From contig DAOVAK010000010.1 of assembly GCA_030671095.1 (NCBI GenBank), positions 1 through 18,676 of the forward strand: 18,676 nt of DNA. The letters run 5' to 3'. Each line of letters begins with the position of its first letter. Position 1 is the stretch's first letter. Shown piece after piece: positions 1 through 7,826 of this stretch. Below the pieces are notes generated by a model. That model searched no databases. It had not been told where the DNA came from and saw only the letters and a program-made list of their open reading frames with translations. The position numbers were made by a program, and so were the translations under genes. This stretch comes from Deltaproteobacteria bacterium (GTDB taxonomy: Bacteria; Desulfobacterota; DSM-4660; Desulfatiglandales; HGW-15).

Positions 1-1419
1 AAGCCAGGATACCTCTTTGTCGCCCTCAAAGGCCATGCCCTGAACGGCCACCACTACCTGGAAGATGCCGTTCAAAATGGTGCGGTGGCATTGGTTGGTG
101 AGGAATTCATGTCCCTGAAGGAAAACCTGACAAGGGTGCGCGTTCCCAATTCAAGAGAGGCCCTCTCAAAACTTGCTGCCCGATTTTACGACTATCCCTT
201 CAGGGGCATCAACCTCATTGGGATCACGGGCACCAACGGTAAGACCACCACCAGTTACCTCCTGGATTCCATACTCACGGCGGCGGGTAAAAAGCCAGGC
301 GTGATCGGAACGATCAATTATCGTTTTCTGAGTAAAACCCATTCTGCCCCGGTTACCACACCTGAATCCCTTGACCTCATGCATTTCCTTCGTGAGATGG
401 CGGATGCGGGTGTGACAGATGTAATCCTGGAGGTCTCTTCCCATGCCCTGGATCAAAACAGGACTGGGGAGTGCCCATTTAAGCTGGCCGTATTTACCAA
501 TTTTTCTAGGGATCATCTGGATTACCACAACACCATGGAAGCATACTTCAAGGCCAAGAGTCTCCTGTTCCAAGGCCTTAAAAAGAGTAAACCGGACGAT
601 CGTTCAACTGCTATCATCAATATGGATGACCCCAAGGGAGAACAACTGGCCACCCTGACTGAGGCGCCGGTGGTGACCTATGGCCTTCATCAGAGATGGG
701 ATGTGAGCGGGGAACACCTCTCTGCGGATAGGTCTGGGCTGAAAGCGAGATTGCTGACCCCCGTGGGAGAGGTGGATATCCGATCTTCTCTCTTAGGAGA
801 GATTAATATTTACAATATCCTGGCCGCTTCGGCCGCCGCCCTTTCCCTCCATGTTGATCTTGATGCGGTCGCTGAAGGCATAGAGAGACTGAAGCTGGTC
901 CCGGGACGGCTGGAGTCGGTGAAAAACCAAAAGGGCCTCAATCTGGTGGTCGACTATGCACACACACCTGATGCGCTCTTGAAGACACTGACGACCCTGA
1001 GACCTATGGTGGATGGCAGGTTGATCACTGTCTTTGGGTGCGGGGGAGATCGGGACAAGGGAAAGCGGAGCGAAATGGGGTTGGTGGCTGGAGAGAATAG
1101 TGACCTGGTCTTTATTACTTCTGATAATCCCCGCAGTGAAGATCCCCTGTCCATTATTGCGCAAATCGAAAAAGGGACCCAAGCGACAGGCCTCATCCGA
1201 TTGAACAATTCCCCCCAAAGGCCCTTCACGGGGTCAGGATATTTTGTTGAAGCGGATCGACGGCAAGCCATACGTAAGGCCGTTGCACTGGCGGACGAAA
1301 GGGATCTGGTACTGATTGCCGGAAAAGGTCACGAGGACTACCAAATTGTTGGTGGACAACGAAAGCGCTTTGATGATCGAAAAGAGGCTGCCCTGGCTGC
1401 CTCAGAACTTCGTCATTAG
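1..1419 (+). CDS. murE: UDP-MurNAc-tripeptide synthetase MurE (5' end missing)
   Basis: Cytoplasmic Mur ligase that adds the third stem-peptide residue to UDP-MurNAc-L-Ala-D-Glu using ATP. The frame is open from base 1 (KPGYLFVALKGHALNGHHYL, the usual MurE N-terminal domain), so the gene starts outside the window; 472 codons are present against about 490 in the family. The ATP loop GTNGKTTT is at 229-252. Further in are the central-domain lysine context YFKAKSLLF, where the carbamylated Lys is expected, and the substrate motif DNPRSEDP. DNPR is the known signature for meso-diaminopimelate rather than L-lysine, so the wall is probably of the DAP type. The TTG at 85 is internal, not a start. 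The last codons and the TAG stop lie inside a heptamer repeat (1409-1422) whose inverted copies precede murF. Confidence 0.97.
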   Translation, partial: KPGYLFVALKGHALNGHHYLEDAVQNGAVALVGEEFMSLKENLTRVRVPNSREALSKLAARFYDYPFRGINLIGITGTNGKTTTSYLLDSILTAAGKKPGVIGTINYRFLSKTHSAPVTTPESLDLMHFLREMADAGVTDVILEVSSHALDQNRTGECPFKLAVFTNFSRDHLDYHNTMEAYFKAKSLLFQGLKKSKPDDRSTAIINMDDPKGEQLATLTEAPVVTYGLHQRWDVSGEHLSADRSGLKARLLTPVGEVDIRSSLLGEINIYNILAASAAALSLHVDLDAVAEGIERLKLVPGRLESVKNQKGLNLVVDYAHTPDALLKTLTTLRPMVDGRLITVFGCGGDRDKGKRSEMGLVAGENSDLVFITSDNPRSEDPLSIIAQIEKGTQATGLIRLNNSPQRPFTGSGYFVEADRRQAIRKAVALADERDLVLIAGKGHEDYQIVGGQRKRFDDRKEAALAASELRH

Positions 1420-1436
1420 TCACTGGGCACTTGCCT
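1409..1436. repeat. Heptamer repeat overlapping the murE stop, inverted relative to the murF-proximal array
   Basis: Four consecutive 7-bp units, the first two TTCGTCA and TTAGTCA, run across the last murE codons and its stop (1417-1419). The 14 bases 1409-1422 are the exact reverse complement of TGACTAATGACGAA, present at 1562-1575 and again at 1576-1589. A transcript could therefore pair the murE stop region with the murF leader, leaving a loop of about 139 nt. Confidence 0.75.
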
Positions 1437-1478
1437 GCCCTGTGAAATTCCTAGCGGGACTATTTCACCGGGGTCATT

Positions 1479-1499
1479 TGTGATCTGTGATCTGTAGTT
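1479..1499. repeat. TGTGATC heptamer repeat in the murE-murF spacer
   Basis: Two exact tandem copies of TGTGATC followed by a diverged third unit (TGTAGTT). This is a different word family from the arrays at either end of the same 176-bp spacer, but the period is again 7. Between this array and the next, GGGCGA (1508-1513) can pair with TCGCCC (1531-1536). I see no promoter or gene in the spacer. Confidence 0.6.
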
Positions 1500-1560
1500 G
1501 CGTCCTCGGGCGATAGTCATAAGACGAAAGTCGCCCCTGAGCCCCGAAGAAGAGTGGTAG

Positions 1561-1602
1561 ATGACTAATGACGAATGACTAATGACGAATGACTAATGAC
1601 AC
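1561..1602. repeat. ATGACTA/ATGACGA heptamer array running into the murF start
   Basis: Six consecutive 7-bp units: ATGACTA and ATGACGA alternate through five units, and a sixth diverged unit (ATGACAC) contains the murF start codon at 1596. The array occupies the place where a ribosome binding site would be, and no purine-rich Shine-Dalgarno sequence is visible. The units are inverted copies of the repeat over the murE stop. Confidence 0.85.
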
Positions 1603-3017
1603 CTAGATGGGGCGAGATAACCGCAGGGACAATCATTGCGCCGATTCAAGGGGAACTCATTTCTGGCTCCCAAGAGGCGGTTCTCAGCGGTCTCAGCACG
1701 GATTCAAGAAAAATAGCCCAAGCAGAGCTCTTTTGGGCGCTCAAGGGCGAGAGATATGACGGCCATGATTTCGTGAGGCAGGCCATTGATAAGGGCGCCG
1801 CAGGTGCCGTGATACAGAAGGGCTACAGGCCTGAGATACCTGCTAGGAGGAATCCTGTCCTCATTGCGGTGACCGATACGTTGAAGGCCCTTGGGGATCT
1901 GGGGAATTGGTGGAGAAGGGGATACCCCATCCCGGTGGCCGCGATAACCGGTAGCGTAGGAAAGACCACCACCAAGGAGATGGCAGCCAGGATCCTGGGA
2001 GTAAATGCCCTGACCTTGAAAAACGAGGGGAATCTCAACAACTTGATCGGCCTACCCCTCACGTTGCTGTTATTGGAGGAAGCGCACCGAAGGGCTGTAC
2101 TGGAAATGGGCATGAATCGAGCCGGAGAGATTGCCCGTCTGACTGAGATCGCAGAGCCGGATATGGGCCTTATCACCAATGTGGGAAGGGCCCACCTGGA
2201 AGGACTGGGCGATATCAACGCCGTGGCCAGGGCGAAGGTAGAGCTGCTGGAGAAGATGCCCGAGAAAAGCCACGCTATTTTGAATGGCGACGACGAATTG
2301 CTCCTAAGAGCGGCGTCACCCTTTCAAAGAAAGCTTACAACCTTTGGCCTGGGACCCGAGAATCAAATCCGGGCTGAAAAAATTCAGAGCCTGGGTAAGG
2401 AAGGCACGGCTTTCGATCTGCGGTTTTTTGGCCAGACCCAGCAGGTTAGACTACGCGTCCCCGGGCTCCAAAACGTCTTCAATGCCCTGGCTGCATCTGC
2501 CATTGCCCTCTGCCTTGAGGCGTCCCCTGAGCACATCCGGGAAGGTCTGGGAGGCTTTGAGGGGATAAAGGGTCGCTTTATGATCAGTCATCTTCCCGAT
2601 GGCGTCATCCTTGTGGATGACACCTACAATTGCAATCCCCCGTCCCTCAAGGCGGCCCTCGACTCGGCAAAGGCACTGGTTACGGGCGAAGGCAGGCTTA
2701 TTGTGGGATTGGGTGAGATGTTGGAACTGGGAGATGAAACCGTCCCCGCGCACCTGGAAGCGGGGAACATGGTGGCGGATCGGGGCGCCTTTTACTTTCT
2801 GGCCATGGGGGAACACGCCCCGCAGATGATAGAGGGTGCTGTGAACAAGGGCTTTCCAAAAGAGAGGGCTACTGAGGCCAGAAGCCATGAGGAAATGGCG
2901 CAAAAAATAGGGGCTAGCATGAATAAGGGAGACGTGATTCTCCTCAAGGGCTCTCGAAGGATGCAGCTTGAAATCGTGGCTGGGTATCTCAAAGGAAATG
3001 ACCAAGAGAAATTCTAA
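1596..3017 (+). CDS. murF: UDP-MurNAc-tripeptide:D-alanyl-D-alanine ligase MurF
   Basis: Last cytoplasmic Mur ligase: it joins D-Ala-D-Ala to the UDP-MurNAc-tripeptide with ATP. The 473 residues match the usual family length. Visible motifs are the N-terminal STDSRKI segment (about 34-40), the P-loop ITGSVGKTTTK (117-127), NEGNLNNLIGLPLTLL, LEMGMNRAGEIARL and DDTYNCNPPSLKAAL in the C-terminal domain. The ATG at 1596 gives a normal N-terminus, but it sits inside the last unit of a heptamer array and has no clear Shine-Dalgarno. Translation may depend on coupling to murE or on RNA structure (inference). The D-Ala-D-Ala ligase gene ddl, which often lies nearby between murB and ftsQ, is absent from this window. 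Confidence 0.96.
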   Translation: MTPRWGEITAGTIIAPIQGELISGSQEAVLSGLSTDSRKIAQAELFWALKGERYDGHDFVRQAIDKGAAGAVIQKGYRPEIPARRNPVLIAVTDTLKALGDLGNWWRRGYPIPVAAITGSVGKTTTKEMAARILGVNALTLKNEGNLNNLIGLPLTLLLLEEAHRRAVLEMGMNRAGEIARLTEIAEPDMGLITNVGRAHLEGLGDINAVARAKVELLEKMPEKSHAILNGDDELLLRAASPFQRKLTTFGLGPENQIRAEKIQSLGKEGTAFDLRFFGQTQQVRLRVPGLQNVFNALAASAIALCLEASPEHIREGLGGFEGIKGRFMISHLPDGVILVDDTYNCNPPSLKAALDSAKALVTGEGRLIVGLGEMLELGDETVPAHLEAGNMVADRGAFYFLAMGEHAPQMIEGAVNKGFPKERATEARSHEEMAQKIGASMNKGDVILLKGSRRMQLEIVAGYLKGNDQEKF

Positions 3018-3036
3018 CGCAGGCTAGAGGTCATAA

Positions 3037-4116
3037 ATGCTCTACAAACTCATCTACCTCTTTCAAACAGACATATCATGGCTGAATGTTTTTCGTTACA
3101 TCTCATTCAGGACCATTCTCACTACCCTGACCTCCCTTGTGATCTTCTTCATTCTTGGGGTGTGGGCCATCAAAAGACTCCGGACCATGCAGGTGGGACA
3201 GTATGTTCGAGATGACGGACCCCCCAATCACATCAACAAGGTGGGAACACCCACCATGGGTGGCTGTCTTCTTCTCCCTGTCATCATGGCGTCCACACTC
3301 TTCTGGGCTGAACCTAAGAATGTTTTTGTCTGGCTGGTCATGTTTGTCATCGTCTGTTTCGGTCTCATAGGGTTTGTGGATGACTACCTCAAGACCATTC
3401 GGAAGAGCAGCCGTGGACTGAGTATCAAGTCCAAATTTACCCTGCAGGTCCTAGTGGCACTGGTTGTGGCCATTGTCCTACACCTTTACCCAGGGTTCGA
3501 CTCCCGTTTAAATGTCCCATTTTTCAAAGCATTTACTCCTGACCTGGGGTGGGCGTATGTCCCCTTGGCCGTATTCATTATCGTAGGGGCCTCCAATGCC
3601 GTGAATCTAACCGATGGACTGGATGGGCTTGCCATAGGACCCATCATCGTGGCTTTTAGTAGCTACCTCATCTTTGCCTATCTGTCGGGAAACGTGAAGA
3701 CCGCCTCTTATCTTCAGATCCCGTACGTGCCAGGCAGCGGAGAGCTTACTGTGTTATGCGGTGCCGTCTTAGGGGCCAGTCTCGGCTTCTTGTGGTATAA
3801 CGCCTACCCCGCAGAACTCTTTATGGGCGACGTGGGGTCTCTACCCCTGGGTGCCGTTTTGGGCACAGTGGCCGTGATCACCAAACAGGAGCTGGTCCTC
3901 ATTGTTGTGGGTGGAATATTTGTCTTCGAGACCATCTCAGTGATCCTCCAGGTCGCCTATTTCAAGATGACCGGGGGGCAAAGGATTTTTCGTATGGCCC
4001 CCATCCATCATCATTTCGAAGTGAAGGGAGGGCCGGAGTCAACGGTTACCGTTCGTTTTTGGATCATCGCCATTATTTTGGCCCTATTGTCCATGGGCAC
4101 ACTCAAGTTGAGGTAG
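3037..4116 (+). CDS. mraY: Phospho-N-acetylmuramoyl-pentapeptide-transferase MraY
   Basis: Inner-membrane enzyme that transfers phospho-MurNAc-pentapeptide from UDP to undecaprenyl phosphate, giving lipid I. The 359 residues are of standard length with about ten hydrophobic segments. Family motifs are intact: VRDDGPPNH (58-65) with TPTMGG (71-76), the Asp pair in DDYLK (115-119), NLTDGLDGLA (190-199), GDVGSLPLG (264-272) with the catalytic-site Asp265, and IHHHFE (323-328). It follows murF by 19 bp, with AGAGG at 3026-3030 as the probable ribosome binding site, which supports the ATG at 3037. Confidence 0.97.
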   Translation: MLYKLIYLFQTDISWLNVFRYISFRTILTTLTSLVIFFILGVWAIKRLRTMQVGQYVRDDGPPNHINKVGTPTMGGCLLLPVIMASTLFWAEPKNVFVWLVMFVIVCFGLIGFVDDYLKTIRKSSRGLSIKSKFTLQVLVALVVAIVLHLYPGFDSRLNVPFFKAFTPDLGWAYVPLAVFIIVGASNAVNLTDGLDGLAIGPIIVAFSSYLIFAYLSGNVKTASYLQIPYVPGSGELTVLCGAVLGASLGFLWYNAYPAELFMGDVGSLPLGAVLGTVAVITKQELVLIVVGGIFVFETISVILQVAYFKMTGGQRIFRMAPIHHHFEVKGGPESTVTVRFWIIAIILALLSMGTLKLR

Positions 4117-4140
4117 TGAGTCGAAGGATCTGGGAAAGGC

Positions 4141-5502
4141 GTGGAACACCCTAATAAAAAGGTCCTCGTAGTGGGCTTGGGGAAATCGGGGCTCTCCGTA
4201 GCCCGGTATCTATCTAAACAAGGCGCTCACGTTGGGGTGAGCGAGCTCAGGGAAGAGGCGGAGATAGATAGCGCGTTGCTGCACGACACATTGCAATTGG
4301 GAATAGAACTGGAGACAGGTGGCCATAAGGAGGAGACCTTTTTGAATGCTGACATGATCATTGTGAGTCCGGGTGTCCCCCTTGATATAGGGCCGCTGAA
4401 AGCCGCAGATGAAGCGGGCATTCCCATCTTGGGTGAAATGGAGCTGGCAAGCCGACTGATGGATACGCCCCTTGTGGCCGTCACAGGGACTAACGGAAAA
4501 TCGACCGCCACTGCCTTTTTAGGTTCCATGTTAAAAGGTGCAGGGTTGAAGGCCTTTGTGGGCGGAAACATTGGAACACCTCTCATGGATTATGTTGCCG
4601 GCGATTGGAGGGCCGACTATGCCCTGGTGGAAGTGAGCAGTTTTCAACTGGATACCATGGAGAATTTTTCGACCATGATCTCTCTGCTGCTAAATATCAC
4701 CCCTGACCACCTGGATCGATATCCCGACTACCAGGCCTATGTGCGATCCAAACTCAGCATCTTCAGGAATCAGGGGCCTGGTCAGTACGCCATTTTGAAC
4801 GATGATGACCAAGTATTGTCTCAATTTGAACCGGCCGGAGGTGTATCTGTTCTCCGCTATGGGATGGAGAGGAGGGAGAACCGTCACGCCCACATGGAGG
4901 GTAAATCCATAAAGGCCCATTTGCCCGGTGAGAAAGAGGCGTCTTTTGGGCTGGAGAGATTCAAGCTCCCCGGGAGACACAACCTGGAGAATCTCATGGG
5001 TGTTATCCTGATCGGCCTGGTTTTGCATATCGGGCCCCGGACCATACAGCGCACCATACAGCAGTTCCAGGGGCTGCCCAACCGTCTGGAGCATGTGGGG
5101 CTCCTCAGGGGCGTGGACTTTTACAATGACTCCAAGGCAACCAATGTGGACGCCGCATCAAGGGCTGTTGTCACTTTTGACAGACCCATTGTCCTCATAG
5201 CTGGAGGCCGACACAAGGGAGCAGACTATTTGCCTCTGGTCAAGGCTGCAACAGGAAGAGTGAGAAAAGCCATATTCCTGGGTGAAGCCAAGCATATTCT
5301 GGCGGACGCCTTTGAAGGAATGATCCCTTTCGCCTTGGCTGAGGATATGAGGGATGCGGTGTCCCAATCCTTTTCATCATCTGAGCCCAATGATGTGGTT
5401 TTGCTGGCTCCTGCATGTTCCAGCTTTGATATGTTTACCGACTACGCCCACAGGGGAAGGGTCTTCAGAGAAGAAGTGGAAAGACTTGATCATGGCGAGT
5501 AA
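4141..5502 (+). CDS. murD: UDP-MurNAc-L-alanine:D-glutamate ligase MurD
   Basis: Cytoplasmic ligase adding D-glutamate to UDP-MurNAc-L-Ala. It has 453 residues. The N-terminal Rossmann-like domain carries VLVVGLGKSGLSVARYL (8-24). The ATP loop TGTNGKST lies at about 115-122, the lysine context YVRSKLSIF follows NITPDHLDRY, and NDSKATNVDAA lies in the C-terminal domain. The start is GTG at 4141, preceded by a purine-rich GGGAAAGG, 24 bp after mraY. The 3' end overlaps the ftsW start by 11 bp, so the two are probably translationally coupled. Confidence 0.96.
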   Translation: MEHPNKKVLVVGLGKSGLSVARYLSKQGAHVGVSELREEAEIDSALLHDTLQLGIELETGGHKEETFLNADMIIVSPGVPLDIGPLKAADEAGIPILGEMELASRLMDTPLVAVTGTNGKSTATAFLGSMLKGAGLKAFVGGNIGTPLMDYVAGDWRADYALVEVSSFQLDTMENFSTMISLLLNITPDHLDRYPDYQAYVRSKLSIFRNQGPGQYAILNDDDQVLSQFEPAGGVSVLRYGMERRENRHAHMEGKSIKAHLPGEKEASFGLERFKLPGRHNLENLMGVILIGLVLHIGPRTIQRTIQQFQGLPNRLEHVGLLRGVDFYNDSKATNVDAASRAVVTFDRPIVLIAGGRHKGADYLPLVKAATGRVRKAIFLGEAKHILADAFEGMIPFALAEDMRDAVSQSFSSSEPNDVVLLAPACSSFDMFTDYAHRGRVFREEVERLDHGE

Positions 5503-6595
5503 GAAGCAGGCACAAAGGAGATATGACTATTCGCTCCTCATTCCAACCCTCATGCTATTGGGTTTGGGATTGGTGACCATTTACAGTGCCAGCTCCCTCC
5601 TCGCGGCTCATAAGCTGGGAGATAGCTACTACTACCTGAAAAAGCAGGGGACGTTCTGTCTCTTAGGCCTTTGTTTGCTCATATTTGCCAAAAACATCCC
5701 CTGCCACTTCTACCGTAAGCTGATTTATCCCCTGCTTTTTCTGAGTCTGGCCCTTCTGGTCCTACTTTTTATCCCGGGGATGGGCGTGAAGATTGGAGGG
5801 GCCACGCGCTGGTTGCGTTATGCCGGTGTCTCTTTCCAGCCTTCAGAGCTGGCAAAGCTGTCTCTGGCCATTTACATGGCCTACTCCATGGCCAAGAAAG
5901 GCCCCAACATGGCCCTTTTTTCAAAAGGACTGACCCCCCATCTCCTTGTGGCGGGGACCTTCATGATTCTCATTCTTTTTCAGCCAGATCTGGGAACCGC
6001 GGTCATCATAGGTTGCTGGCTTCTGATCCTTGTTTTCGTGGGCGGCGTCAATATCTTTCATCTTCTGGCCGTGTTGCTCGTATCCATGCCGGTTCTCATG
6101 TGGTTTGTTTGGCAGGCAGATTATCGGCTGAAGCGATGGTGGGCCTTTCTCAACCCCTGGGAGGATCCACAAGGCCTCGGATTTCAGATCATTCATTCCT
6201 TCTTGGCTTTCGGTTCTGGGGGCATCTTTGGCGTGGGACTCGGGAACAGCAAGCAGAAGCTCTTTTATCTGCCAGAGCCCCACACAGATTTCATTCTTTC
6301 GATCATGGCCGAAGAACTGGGATTGGTGGGATTGGTCATCATCATTATCCTTTTCTCTATCTTGATCATGCGGGGTATCAAAATCTCCTTGAGTGCACGT
6401 GATCTGTATAGCAGCTATCTGGCCTTGGGAATCATCAGTTTCATTGGGCTTCAGGTCCTGGTGAATATGGGCGTTGTGATGGGCCTGCTCCCTACCAAGG
6501 GGCTCACGCTGCCCTTGATCAGTTACGGGGGATCATCCCTGGTGATCAACCTTGTGGGTATCGGCATTCTTCTTAGTATCTCGGCAAGGAGATAG
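5492..6595 (+). CDS. ftsW: Septal SEDS glycosyltransferase FtsW
   Basis: SEDS-family membrane protein that polymerises lipid II into septal glycan together with a class B PBP (FtsI). The open frame extends upstream into murD, but the ATG at 5492 gives MASKKQAQRRYDYSLL, a typical short cytoplasmic tail, and 367 residues, the family length. About ten hydrophobic segments begin near residue 13. Conserved SEDS features are GATRWLR (103-109), FQPSELAKL (115-123), FQPDLGTA (163-170), LPEPHTDFILS with Asp266 (the acidic residue essential in characterised members), PTKGLTLPLISYGGSS (334-349) and a basic C-terminal tail. It overlaps murD by 11 bp. Lack of long cytoplasmic extensions and its place before murG favour FtsW over RodA. 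Confidence 0.95.
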   Translation: MASKKQAQRRYDYSLLIPTLMLLGLGLVTIYSASSLLAAHKLGDSYYYLKKQGTFCLLGLCLLIFAKNIPCHFYRKLIYPLLFLSLALLVLLFIPGMGVKIGGATRWLRYAGVSFQPSELAKLSLAIYMAYSMAKKGPNMALFSKGLTPHLLVAGTFMILILFQPDLGTAVIIGCWLLILVFVGGVNIFHLLAVLLVSMPVLMWFVWQADYRLKRWWAFLNPWEDPQGLGFQIIHSFLAFGSGGIFGVGLGNSKQKLFYLPEPHTDFILSIMAEELGLVGLVIIIILFSILIMRGIKISLSARDLYSSYLALGIISFIGLQVLVNMGVVMGLLPTKGLTLPLISYGGSSLVINLVGIGILLSISARR

Positions 6596-6628
6596 AGGGA
6601 ATTGGGAACGCAAACTGTGGAATGATGA
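6594..6628. repeat. Degenerate heptamer repeat at the ftsW stop
   Basis: Five 7-bp units with a mostly shared GGA ending (for example ATTGGGA and CTGTGGA) begin within the ftsW stop codon and run into the 72-bp ftsW-murG gap. This is weaker than the other arrays. A similar phrase (GGGAATGCGAAATTTGA) follows the ftsZ stop near 13992. Confidence 0.4.
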
Positions 6629-6667
6629 AAGGGGGTCATCGGCAAGGGGAAGGAGGCGTTGGAAAGT

Positions 6668-7759
6668 GTGGGTAATAGCCAACTGAGAATCATCATAGCA
6701 GGCGGGGGCACAGGGGGTCACCTTTTCCCTGCAGTGGCTATCGCCAAGGAGATTGTTAAGCGATACGAAGCAGCAGACATTTGCTTTGTCACAGGCCGGA
6801 GGAAAATGGAGTCTGAGATATTAACCCGCTTGGGATTCCATCAGCAGGGCATCCATGTGGAAGGCATCAAGGGCCGAGGCTGGAAAAAGGGATTCATGGT
6901 CCTGATAAAGCTGCCATACAGCGTGTTCCAGTCCATTTCCATCTTGAAGAGATTCTCGCCCCATCTCGTTGTTGGGGTGGGGGGATATTCATCGGGCCCA
7001 GTCTGTTTAGCAGCCAGACTCATGGGTATACCCACGGCCATCCATGAGCAAAACTCCTTCCCCGGACTGACAAACCGACTGCTTTGCAGAATTGTAGACA
7101 AGGTTTTTGTCTCATTCGAAGAGAGCAGGCAACACTTCCCGGGCGGAACCCTTTATTTGACGGGTAATCCGGTTCGTGAAGAACTGCTTGCAGAACAGAC
7201 GGACCCCAGGAAAAGGCACGAGAGATTTACCATCTTGGTGGTGGGAGGGAGTCTGGGAGCCCGGGCCATAAACAGGGCCTTCGTGGCCGCACTAGAGATT
7301 TTAAGAGAGAAAGGGAAAGATCCCGCCGTTATCCATCAGAGCGGTGAAACAGATTATGCCCATGTGGTTGAGGCGTATGAGCAGAGGGGACTTGAAGGAA
7401 AGATTATGCCTTTCATTGAGGACATGGCAGAGGCGTATCACCGGGCAGACATGGTGGTGAGCAGGGCAGGTGCTACCACGGTTTCTGAATTGGCCGCCCT
7501 GGGGAAACCCTCTATTTTAATCCCCTACCCTTTTGCGGCCAACAGGCATCAAGAAACCAATGCCCTTATGTTGGTTCGGGTAGGTGGTGCCGAGATGCTC
7601 CTTGAGCAAGAGCTGAGTGGTGAAAGTCTGGCGGCCCTCTTGATGAAATATATGGATGAGACGCGCGTTCTGGAGGAGATGGGCAAGCAGGCCGCAGAAG
7701 TGGGACGGCGTGATGCTGCCAAGGTCATTGTGGATCACCTGGAGGCCATGAGAGGGTGA
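6668..7759 (+). CDS. murG: Lipid II synthase MurG (GlcNAc transferase)
   Basis: GT28-type glycosyltransferase on the inner face of the membrane that adds GlcNAc from UDP-GlcNAc to lipid I. With GTG 6668 as the start it has 363 residues. The N-terminal loop GGGTGGHLFPA with His18, the hydrophobic membrane-facing segment, GVGGYSSGPVCLAARL, HEQNSFPGLTNRLL, VVGGSLGARAIN, SRAGATTVSELAALGKP and PYPFAANRHQETNA are all in place. AGGAGG at 6651-6656 lies 11 nt before GTG 6668 but only 2 nt before the alternative TTG at 6659, so I prefer the GTG. The difference is three residues. Confidence 0.95.
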   Translation: MGNSQLRIIIAGGGTGGHLFPAVAIAKEIVKRYEAADICFVTGRRKMESEILTRLGFHQQGIHVEGIKGRGWKKGFMVLIKLPYSVFQSISILKRFSPHLVVGVGGYSSGPVCLAARLMGIPTAIHEQNSFPGLTNRLLCRIVDKVFVSFEESRQHFPGGTLYLTGNPVREELLAEQTDPRKRHERFTILVVGGSLGARAINRAFVAALEILREKGKDPAVIHQSGETDYAHVVEAYEQRGLEGKIMPFIEDMAEAYHRADMVVSRAGATTVSELAALGKPSILIPYPFAANRHQETNALMLVRVGGAEMLLEQELSGESLAALLMKYMDETRVLEEMGKQAAEVGRRDAAKVIVDHLEAMRG

Positions 7760-7771
7760 TGAATCACGTCC

Positions 7772-7792
7772 GTTGTCAGTGGTTGGTGGTCA
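7772..7792. repeat. GTTGTCA/GTGGTCA heptamer repeat, murG-murC spacer
   Basis: Three consecutive 7-bp units starting GTTGTCA and ending GTGGTCA lie 12 bp after the murG stop. This is the same word family as the units over the ftsQ stop. A small palindrome, GTGAT/ATCAC (7756-7767), covers the murG stop itself. Confidence 0.55.
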
Positions 7793-7826
7793 ATTACATT
7801 TGTAGTGTCACATACGCAGCGAAGTG

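Noticed and set aside
1561..1602. Possible CRISPR array
   Set aside because: The units are 7 bp in direct tandem with no spacers, so this is a short tandem repeat.
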